NCBI GenBank assembly: GCA_020152595.1
Contig: JAIGNY010001856.1
Span: 2,180,001 to 2,244,000 of the forward strand
Direction of reading: 5' to 3'
Origin: Chiridota heheva
Taxonomy: Eukaryota; Echinodermata; Holothuroidea; Apodida; Chiridotidae
DNA length: 64,000 bases
Every line of letters begins with the position of its first letter. Positions within the stretch are counted from its first letter, which is position 1. Positions 55,735 to 64,000 of the stretch are shown one piece after another. The notes under the pieces are model-generated. The model searched no databases and was not told the origin of the DNA. It saw nothing but the letters and a program-made list of their open reading frames with translations. The position numbers were made by a program, and so were the translations under genes.

Positions 55735-58000
55735 CTGACAGTATTATTTTGTCTGCAAACAATCTCTGACAGTAATCTACTTTGTCTCTTAGCTATCTGT
55801 GACAGTAATCTACTTTGTCCCCAAGCAATCTCTGACGGTGATCTGTTCCCAAGCAATCATTGACAGTAATCTATTTTGTCACCAAGAAATCTCTGACAGT
55901 AATCTACTTTATCCCCAAGCAATCTCTGAAAGTAATCTACTTTGTCCCCAAGCAATCTCTGAAAGTAATCTATTTTGTCCCCAAGCAATCTCTGAAAGTA
56001 ATCTACTTTGTTCCCAAGCAATCTCTGATAGCAATCTCCTTTGCCCCCAAGCCATCTCTGATAGCAATCTTCTTTGCCCCAAGCCATCTCTGACAGCAAT
56101 CTATTTTTCCCCAAGCAATTTCTGAGAGCAATCTACTTCATACTCAAACAATCTCTGACAATAATCTACTTTGTCCCCAAGCAATCTCTGACAACAATCT
56201 ACTTTGTCCCCAAGCAATCTCTGACAGTAATCTACTTTGTCCCCAAGCAATCTTGAAAGTAATCTACTTTGTTCCCAAGCAATCTCTGATAGCAATCTTG
56301 TTTGCCCCAAGCCATCTCTGACAGCAATACTTTGTACCCAAGCAATCTCTGACAACAATCTACTTTGTCCCCAAGCAATCTCTGACAACAATCTACTTTG
56401 TCCCCAAGCCATCTCTGACAGCAATCTACTTTGCCCCCAAGCCATCTCTGACAGCAATCTACCTTGTACCCAAGCCATCTATGAAAATAATCTACTTATC
56501 CCTAAGCAATCTCTGAGAGTTACCCAAGCCATCAATGACAAGTAATCTACCTTGTCCACAAGCAATTTCTGAGTAATCTAGCTTATCCTCAAGCAATTTC
56601 TGACAACAATCTTCTTTATCCCCAAGCAATCTCTAACAGCAATCTACTTTGTCCCAAGCCATCTATGAAAATAATCTACTTATCCCTAAGCAATCTCTGA
56701 GAGTTACCCAAGCCATCAATAACAGTAATCTACTTTGTCCACAAGCAATTTCTGAGAGTATCTACTTTACCCTCAAGCAATCTCTGACAATAATCTTCTT
56801 TATTCCGAAGCAATCTCTGACAGTAATCTACTTTATCCCAAGGTTATCTCTGACAGCAATTTACTTTACCCCCAAGCAATCTCTAACAGTAATCTACTTT
56901 ATCCACAAGCATATCTTTGACAGTAATCTACTTTGCCATCAAGCCATCTCAGACAGCAATATAATTTTCCCCCATTCAATCTCTGACAGTAATCTACTTT
57001 ATCCTCAAGCAATTTCTGACAGTAATTTAACAAGCTTTCTCTGACCACAATCTACTTTGTCCACAAGCCATCTCTGACAGTAATCTACTTTTGTCCCAAG
57101 TAATCTCTGACAGTCATCTACTTTACCTCCAAGCAATCTCTCACAAAAATCTTCTTCGCCTATGCAATCTCTGACAGTAATCTACTTTGTCTCCAAGCAA
57201 TCTATGACAGTATTCTACTTTGTTCAAAGCAATATCTGACAGAAATTTACTTTGTACAAACAAACAAACCCTCACAATGATCTACTTCAGCCAAGCCAAT
57301 TTCTGACAGTAGCCTACTGTCCCCAAGCAATCCCTGAGAGTAATCTACTTTGTACCCAAGCAATCTAAGACAGTAACCTACTTTTCCCCAAGCAATCTGT
57401 GAGAGTAATCTACTTTGTACCCAAGCCATATTTGACAGTAATCTACTTTCCCCAAGCAATCTCTGAGAGTAATATATGTTGTACCCAAGCAATCTCGGAG
57501 AGTAATATATGTTGTACCCAAGCCACCTATGACTGTAATCTACTTTGTCACCAAGCAATCACTGAGAGTAATCTTCTTTATCCTCAAGCAATCTCTGACA
57601 GTAATCTACTTTGTACCCAAACAAACCATTACAAAAATCTACTTCATCCTCAAGCAATCTCTGACAGTAATCTACTTTGTACCCAAACAAACCCTTACAA
57701 AAATCTACTCATCCACAGCAATCTCTGACAGTAATCTACTTTGTCCCCAAGCAATCACTGACAGTAATCTACTTTGTTGCCAATCAATATCTGACAATAA
57801 TCTCCTGTTCCCCAGCAATGTATGAAAATAATCTACTTTGCTCCAGGCAATCTCTGATAGTAATCTACTTTGTCCCCAAGCAATCACTGACAGTAATCTA
57901 CTTTGTTGCCAATCAATATCTGACAATAATCTCCTGTTCCCAAGCAATCTTTGTCAATAATCTACTTTTGCCCAGGCCAATCTTTGTCAATTATCTCCAA
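55735..58000. repeat. ~33-bp minisatellite, roughly 65-70 copies
   Basis: Unit AATCTACTTTGTCCCCAAGC, AATCTCTGACAGT, with variants GCC for GCA, TATCCC for TGTCCC, and AACAAT. It is more diverged to the right. Several blocks of units recur (for example TTATCCCTAAGCAATCTCTG near 56500 and 56685, and the CAATCAATATCTGACAATAA segment at 57780 and 57910), so block duplication continued after the first expansion. Open frames of about 130 codons are artefacts of the 11-codon period. Confidence 0.94.
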
Positions 58001-58004
58001 ACCC

Positions 58005-58705
58005 CCTAGTCACAGATACAGTTACCAAACCCTCAGTCACAGATGGAGTTACCAAAACTCTCAGTCACAGATGGAGTTAGCAAAACTCTCAGTCACAGAG
58101 GGACTTAGCAAAACTCTCAGTCACAGATAGAGTTACCAAAACTCCCAGAGTCACAGATGGAATTACCAAAACCCCCAGAGTTACAGATGAGTTACCAAAA
58201 CCCCAGAGTTACAGATGGAGTTACCCAAACCCCCAGAGTTACAGATGGAGTTACCAAACCCTCAGTCACAGATGGGGTTACCAAACCCCAGAGTCACAGA
58301 TGGAGTTACCAAAACCCTCAGAGTTACAGATGGGTTACCAAACCCCAGAGTCACAGATGGAGTTACCAAAACCCTGAGAGTTACAGATAGAGATACCAAA
58401 ACCCTCAGTTACAGATGGGGTTACCAAAACCCTCAGTCACAGATGGAGTTACCAAAATCCCCAGAGTCACAGATGGAGTTACCAAAACCCTCAGTTACAG
58501 ATGAAAGTACCAAAACCCTCAGTCACAGATGGAGTTACCAAAACCTCAGTCACAGATGAATTTACCAAACCCTCAGTCACAGATGGAGTTACTAAAACCC
58601 ACAGAGTTACAGATGGAGTTACCAAAACCCTCAGTCACAGATGGGAGTTACCAAAACTCTCAGTCACAGATAGAGTTACCAAAACCCTCAGTCACAGAAG
58701 CAATT
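58005..58705. repeat. ~27-30-bp minisatellite, about 24 copies
   Basis: Unit CAGTCACAGATGGAGTTACC, AAAACCCT, with an alternating variant CAGAGTTACAG. It directly follows the 33-bp array. Confidence 0.93.
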
Positions 58706-58799
58706 ATGTACATGTCCAACACCTGTAAGGAAATATCTACAATTTGGCTCAAAATGTTGGGACAAAATAATTGAATTAATTTTGCATTCTACACCCTAT

Positions 58800-59079
58800 T
58801 CAAATTATGTGCGGTGCTTTGTGCTGTGACTTACAACATTGGTGGAGAGGAGCAGTGAGTTGTCTTTTGGCCAGGATTGCACATACTTTATTTTCTACTG
58901 ACAGTGTAAAACCAATGAGCATTGTACAAACCTCTCCCATTGCATGGTCATTGTGGTCTTTCACATCAGGCAGGTGGATGTACACCCGCCTCTCTCCATG
59001 GATTGAACCTTTCTGCACACCCTCCCGGATGGATTTTGAAACTTTCTTTCTTTTCCATTCAGTATTTGATGAAATCTAA
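58800..59079 (-). CDS. Possible exon of an unrecognised protein
   Basis: An acceptor (TTTGTATTTGTTTTAG) ends just before ATTTCATCAAATACTG at 59079, and the frame stays open for about 90 codons. Residues include WKRKKVSKSIREGVQKGS, RRVYIHLPDVKDHNDHAMGE, ENKVCAILAKRQLTAPLHQC and CKSQHKAPHII, a mixed composition unlike the surrounding repeats. The domain is not recognised. It ends in a stop at about 58800 without a good donor. It lies upstream, in transcription sense, of the P-loop exon at 53205-54005 on the same strand and could belong to the same or a related gene, with the 4.8 kb of minisatellites as intron. That link is only inference. Confidence 0.4.
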
Positions 59080-59511
59080 AACAAATACAAAATTAGAGGT
59101 GAATTAATGCTTACAGTGAAGGATCACTTGTTTGATTGCCACCACCACAAAGTTCTGAATTGTTTTTATCAGTAAATTCTGAGTAGCTAGCATTCTTAAA
59201 ATGCATTATGATTTGTTTCTGATGATGTAAAACGATAATAAGACTGTTTTGACAATTCCTTTAAACACTAGGAAAAACTTTCATTCTGCAAGATAAGAAT
59301 ATTCTCAATACAATTCAATCTTTTTCATCATCATATTAACATAACAAGATTACAGGCTAAGAAGGGTTAGTCACCCCATAAAAAGCTCAAACTAACACCA
59401 CCACCACTGCAAAAAATATCAAAGATGCTCAGAGTTAGTAAAGAATGTATCAATGTTGACTTTAAAATTGTAAACAAAATTGGAGCTAAGTACCCACTCA
59501 GGCAAAACATT

Positions 59512-61180
59512 TCACTCATTAACAACTCTTTGTGAAAAGATAAAACACATTATATCTATCCGTGAGAATTCTTTGGTCAACTTCAAACTGTTACCACGTA
59601 TCACATGAGGATTAGCTGAAACATGCAAGAAATTACAAGAAGTCAAAGCATCACTACCAGATAGAAACTTAAAAACCTGAAACACATAGCCACATACTTT
59701 TCTGAACTCAAGCGTGGTTAAACCAAGAATTTGCAACCTAGATTTATAAGAGAGATTTCTTACTTCGGGAATAAGTCTAGTTCGCTGAACCTGCTCCAAA
59801 ATTAACTTATCCATCTCATAAAAGGGACTCCAAGCCTGAATCGCATACTCAAGGTGAGGCCTGACTAACTGCTTATACACATTAAGAACAACCTCTACCA
59901 AGAAAACAAAAAAATTCTTCTAATCAAACTAAGCATCCTATTTGCCCTTGCAGCTGCTACTAAAGCACATTGTTTAGAAGGCTTCAACACCTAGATCCCT
60001 TTCTTGATCAACACAACCAAGATTTGAACCATTCATGCAGTAATCAAAAGCCAAATTGCTCTGATCAAAGTGAATAACCTTGCATTTATCAACATTGAAT
60101 AACATCTGCCATGTTTGGGACATGTAACATCCACATTGACCAGAATCAACTAGTTTAGTAACATCATCAAGAAACTCCAATAAATTAGAAACACAAGACC
60201 TCTTAGGTAAGAACCCATGCCGGGACAAATTCAACAAACCATAAACCAGTAAATGATCTAGTACAACATCCTTAACAATGGACTCCATGACCTTGCACAC
60301 AACACTAGTAAGACTCACTGGCCTATAGTTACACTGCAAACTGTGGTCACCCTTTTGAAAAATAGGAGTGACAGTTGCAATTCTCCAATCACTAGGAACA
60401 ACACCAACATCAAAGCACTTTGAAAAGATAATACTCAGGGGAACAGAAAGAACATCAGTACACTAACAAAAGACAGCAGAATGTATACCATTTGGACCGG
60501 GTGCTTTATTTGAGTTCAAACCCTTCAACTTCTTAGACACAACATCGACTAAAATATCAACATTCTTAATGGATACTGGAGAGTGCACACTAAGATAATC
60601 CACAACATCATCAGCAGGGGACTCCTTAGTAAAAACAGACACAAAGTAGTCATTAAAAACCTCAGCCATATCCTTACCACTATTGATAGTAACACCATCA
60701 TTCCCCTATGGGGACCAACAACCTCCTTGGTTTTTTTGCTTCAAGAGAACATGGGAATGAAACAACTAATAGGATTAATCTTAATTTCTCTGGACAAACG
60801 TTTTTTCAAAAAACACTTTAGTATCTCTTATCAAACCCTTTGTGAACTTTTCATGATCCTTATACCTAGCAAGCTCCACAGGACACCCACTGTGTTTATA
60901 GCAAAGCCATAACTTCTTCTTGCCTGCAAAACCTCCAGAGACATCCACACTGGCCGATTACGCCTGCAGATTTTCTTTAATGGGACAAAGCTATTTACAC
61001 CCTCCAAAACTATAGTTCGGAAAACATCCTATGCTTTAAAAGGATCTAAGTCATGGAGCAAAGAAGATCAATCAAATGACAAATCATCCTCAAAAGTCAG
61101 CATTCTTGAAATCTAAAACCAGTTGATTAGCTGGAGAAGCCTCTGTGAAACAATACAGATCAAAATCAATTGAAACTACG
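59512..61180 (-). pseudogene. CR1-B copy 3 ORF2 remnants
   Basis: Reading downward: FDLYCFTEASPANQLVLDF (linker), LVSLKRFLKKRLS-type sequence, GVTINSGKDMAEVFNDYFVS, VFTKESPADDVVDYLSVHSP (60463-60669), then YRPVSLTSVVCKVMESIVKD, GLLNLSRHGFLPKRSCVSNL and LEFLDDVTKLVDSGQC (60339-60180). The frame then jumps straight to MSQTWQMLFNVDKCKVIHF (60110), so the palm blocks including FADD are deleted. Thumb: SNLGCVDQERDLGV. The C-terminus is YKQLVRPHLEYAIQAWSPFY, EMDKLILEQVQRTRLIPEV, YKSRLQILGLTTLEFRKVCG (59512-59901). The element is dead through this deletion in addition to several frameshifts. Confidence 0.85.
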
Positions 61181-61184
61181 ACGG

Positions 61185-61805
61185 TAGCTTTACCCATATA
61201 TAAAGTCTCAACTCCAGAACTAACATCATCAATCCTAGCCCCTGGAAGACACACCCTAATCCTACTACTATAATCTACTCCACAAAACTCTGTGTCAACA
61301 AACCTAACAAGTGAATCCCCTATTCATAACACCTTATCTGAATCCCCTATCCATAACACCTTATCTGAATCCCCTATCCATAACACCTTATCTGAATCCC
61401 CTATCCATAACACCTTATCTGAATCCCCTATCCATAACACCTTATCCCTAACAGAATCCACAGGCAAAGTACCAGATAAATCAACAACGTCACGACCAAT
61501 GGTACCTGTACAATCATCAACTATACACAATCCAAAATGAGACCCGTCAACAGAAACTGATCCAAGACTATCTGCCCATGGAGCTATTAAATAGCTCCAT
61601 GATCTGCCTGAACAGAACCCTGAATAAAATCCTCACCCAATAAACTATCAACATCACATGTCTGACTACCCACATCTAAACCACTTATCTCAGTCTGCAC
61701 ACTAGTATCAACCTTTTCAACAATACAACTACAACCAGAAAGTCTCAACTCCAAAACCTTCAACCTTGTACACTTTGAACAGACAAATACAAAACTAACA
61801 ACCAA
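61185..61805 (-). pseudogene. CR1-B copy 3 ORF1: knuckle plus SGNH esterase start
   Basis: Reading downward from 61805: FVCSKCTRLKVLELRLSGC (a Cys pair with a short coiled region), an acidic spacer, DLSGTLPVDSVRDKVLWIGD, then, after the 27-bp repeat, IGDSLVRFVDTEFCG and RIRVCLPGARIDDVSSGVET. GDSL is block I of SGNH hydrolases, with the nucleophile Ser, and CLPGAR precedes block II. CR1 ORF1 proteins are known to carry such an esterase domain. The copy ends near VVV at about 61190, before block III. The last repeat unit has TGA in place of TGG, giving an in-frame stop just before GDSL. Confidence 0.8.
61312..61446 (-). repeat. 27-bp in-frame repeat of the GDS block in CR1 ORF1
   Basis: Five units of GAATCCCCTATCCATAACAC, CTTATCT. 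In minus sense each is nine codons, DKVLWIGDS, so block I of the esterase stands six times in a row when the original is counted. Confidence 0.95.
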
Positions 61806-61830
61806 AGCATCCTCAAATTCAATATGCTGG

Positions 61831-61996
61831 TGCTTGGGAAACTGGATTTCCTAGATAACTCTTTACAAAATTTTTTTTACCCATATCTTTTAAAATGGGC
61901 TTAAATAAAGTTCTTAAAACAATTTTAGTTTACGAAAACTTACAGACAGCAACTTCAAACCACTTATCAAATACACATGAGTATGTTTTCTTCTTA
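61831..61996. other. Short unique spacer
   Basis: AT-rich, no feature recognised. Confidence 0.3.
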
Positions 61997-62830
61997 GGGA
62001 TCAGGTTGGGGTGGGGAACAGGTTGGGGTGGGGAACAGGTTGGGGTGGGGATCAGGTTGGGGTGGGGATCAGGTTGGGGTGGGGATCAGGTTGGGGTGGG
62101 GATCAGGTTGGGGTGGGGATCAGGTTGGGGTGGGGATCAGGTTGGGGTGGGGATCAGGTTGGGGTGGGGATCAGGTTGGGGTGGGGATCAGGTTGGGGTG
62201 GGGGATCAGGTTGGGGTGGGGATCAGGTTGGGGTGGGGATCAGGTTGGGGTGGGGATTAGGTTGGGGTGGGGATCAGGTTGGGGTGGGGATCAGGTTGGG
62301 GTGGGGATCTAGTTGGGGTGGGATCTGGTTGGGGTGGGGATCAGTTGGGGTGGGGATCAGGTTGGGGTGGGGGGGTTGGGGATCAGGTTAGAGTGGGAGA
62401 TCAGGTTGGGGATCAGGTTGAGGGATTAGGTTGGGGATCAGGTTGAGGGATTAGGTTGGGGTGCAGGATCAGGTTGGGGTGGGGATCAGGTTGGGGTGGG
62501 GAATCAGGTTGGGGTGCAGGTCAGGTTGGGGATCAGGTTAGGGGTCATGTTGAGGTGGGGATCAGGTTGGGGATCAGGTTGAGGTGGGAATCAGGTTGGG
62601 GATCAGGTTGGGGTGGGGAATCAGGTTGGGGTGGGGGATCAGGTTGGGGTGGGGATCAGGTTGAGGTGGGGATCAGGTTGGGGTTGGGGATCAGGTTGGG
62701 GTGGGGGATCAGGTTGGGGTGGGTGATCAGGTTGGGGTGGGGGATCAGGTTGAGGTGGGGGACCAACTTGGGGTTGGGGATCAGGTTGGGTGGGGGATCA
62801 GCTTGGGGTTGGGGATTAGAGGTGGAGATT
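61997..62830. repeat. 17-bp G-rich minisatellite GGGGATCAGGTTGGGGT
   Basis: About 45-50 copies, almost perfect to about 62300, then more variable (GAGGGATTAGG, GGGTTGGGG). The plus strand has regularly spaced runs of three or four G, suited to G-quadruplex formation. Gly/Trp-rich open frames across it are artefacts. Confidence 0.95.
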
Positions 62831-63089
62831 CAGGTGTGATGGGTTATTTAGAGGATGGTTTACACAGGTAGGTAGGTAATGGTAAGAATGATTAAAGAAG
62901 GTTCTTTTTATTTCATAAGTATACCCCCTTCTATGTAATTCTTGATATTTATATAATTTCTTGCAAAAATGGCGTTTTAAATTTATTCAGTTTTTAAAAA
63001 ACATGTCTTCTCCACCCATGTTTTGACTGATAGTAGGTACAGTATGGTTTTCTCCAATTAGAAGTAAACAATCCAAAATCGTTTGTAAA

Positions 63090-64000
63090 TCACACAAGCA
63101 ATAAATGCCTGGTGAGCAGTAGATGCCTGGTGAGCAATAAATGCCTGATGAGCAATAAATGATTGAAGAGTAGTGATGGTGAGCAGTAGATGCCTGGTGA
63201 GCAATAAATGCCTGGTGAGCAGTAGATGCCTGGTGAGCAATAAATGCCTGATTAGCAATAAATGCCTGGTGAGCTATAAATGCCTGGTGAGCAATAAATG
63301 CCTGGTGAGCAATAAATACCTAGTGAGCAATAAATGCCTGTAAGCAATAAATGCCTAATGAGCAGTAATGCCAGGTGAGCAATAAATGCCTGGTGTGCAA
63401 TAAATGCCTGGTGAGCAATATATGCCTGGTGAGCAATAAATGCCTGTATGTAATAAATGCATGGTGAGCATTATTCTGTCAGAAATGAGAAATAAATGCC
63501 TGATGTGTATATGGGCAAGAAATTCTTGAAGAGCAATAAACAGGAATTGCCTGATACGCAATGAGCAAGAAATACCTGATGAGCAACGAGCAAGAATTGC
63601 CTGATGGCAATGAGCAATACATGTCTAATGAGCAAGAAATATCTGTGTGATGAGCAAGAAATACCAGAAGAGCAACGAGCAAGAATTGCCTGATGGCAAT
63701 GAGCATTACATGTCTAATGAGCAAGAAATATCTGTGTGATGAGCGAGAAATACCAGAAGAGCAACGAGCAAGAATTGCCTGATGGCAATGAGCAACAAAT
63801 GTCTGAGCAAGGAATGCCTGATGTGTAACGAGCAAGAATTGCCTGATGGCAATGAGCAATACATGTCTAATGAGCAAGAAATATCTGTGTGATGAGCAAG
63901 AAATACCTGATGAGCAACGAGCAAGAATTGCCTGATGGCAATGAGCATTACATGTCTAATGAGCAAGAAATATCTGTGTGATGAGCAAGAAATACCAGAA
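63090..64000. repeat. 18-bp minisatellite passing into a higher-order array
   Basis: To about 63480 the unit is AATGCCTGGTGAGCAATA (18 bp) and close variants. From about 63540 the units are AAGAATTGCCTGATGGCAAT, GAGCATTACATGTCTAATGA and GCAAGAAATATCTGTGTGAT, assembled into a higher-order repeat of about 85-90 bp that runs off the window. Confidence 0.93.

Larger units (their letters stand above)
59335..61830 (-). mobile_element. CR1 LINE (CR1-B copy 3), internally deleted, retaining part of ORF1
   Basis: The 3' end is ATAACAAGATTACAGGCTAA with an uninterrupted 3' UTR (so it shows the empty site of the insert in copy 1). It holds the ORF2 C-terminus, RT with a deletion at about 60120 that removes the catalytic region, the RT linker, then a jump at about 61165 into the ORF1 esterase domain and the ORF1 N-terminal knuckle up to about 61800. 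It is the only copy here that shows ORF1. Confidence 0.88.

Noticed and set aside
61895-62839. Gly/Trp/Val-rich open frames, at first sight a structural protein
   Set aside because: They are produced by the 17-bp G-rich array and present in all three plus-strand frames.
1-64000. Retrovirus-like, LTR or Polinton-type elements
   Set aside because: I looked for paired long terminal repeats, integrase, protease, capsid or envelope signatures and saw none; all reverse transcriptases here are LINE type.

Overview
The window is metazoan nuclear DNA. It shows a spliced potassium-channel exon, a tRNA-derived SINE, five or more clades of APE-type LINEs, hAT DNA transposons, and a very heavy load of minisatellites. 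CR1-like LINEs carrying a 2A peptide and PHD fingers, together with Tx1-, L2- and I-like LINEs, suggest a marine invertebrate. An echinoderm or another invertebrate deuterostome is my best guess, at low confidence. Host coding sequence is scarce: one clear exon of a two-pore-domain K+ channel at the left edge (minus strand), one exon of a P-loop/SF3-helicase-like protein at 53.2-54.0 kb (minus), and a possible exon of an unrecognised protein at 58.8-59.1 kb (minus). I found no rRNA or functional tRNA gene, no CRISPR array, no LTR pair and no capsid or envelope gene.

Layout. 0-8.8 kb: the K2P exon, SINE copies, small repeats and a 38-bp minisatellite (6.8-8.3 kb). 8.84-34.2 kb: one ancestral 47-bp minisatellite, now in four blocks, invaded by (i) a hAT transposon with a perfect 8-bp target duplication, (ii) a CR1-like LINE (CR1-A), and (iii) a further APE LINE (LINE-C). 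CR1-A was itself hit by a tRNA-Val-like SINE, which was in turn hit by a near-full-length Tx1-like LINE. CR1-A was also hit by a minus-strand CR1 (CR1-B), which carries a satellite-rich insert, and by a second SINE. LINE-C holds a small TTAA-flanked MITE and, probably, a second CR1-B. Target duplications or restored reading frames support most of these joins.

34.3-37.3 kb is an AT-rich array of about 21 bp that flips orientation at its end. 37.3-45.8 kb is a ~300-bp satellite split by an I-like LINE (LINE-D, minus), which is itself split by an L2-like LINE (LINE-E, minus). 46.2-49.6 kb has G-rich and 46-bp minisatellites around quiet unique DNA. 49.7-53.1 kb is a decayed L2 element whose reverse-transcriptase gene has been blown up by an internal 51-bp minisatellite and also holds a non-autonomous hAT element. 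54.1-58.7 kb is four consecutive minisatellites between the two minus-strand host-like exons. 59.3-61.8 kb is a third CR1-B copy, in which the GDS block of the ORF1 esterase is tandemly repeated. 62-64 kb is G-rich 17-bp and 18-bp-derived arrays.

The genes do not form a pathway. What the window mainly records is insertion history: minisatellites as landing pads for mobile elements, and LINE coding sequence as raw material for new minisatellites.
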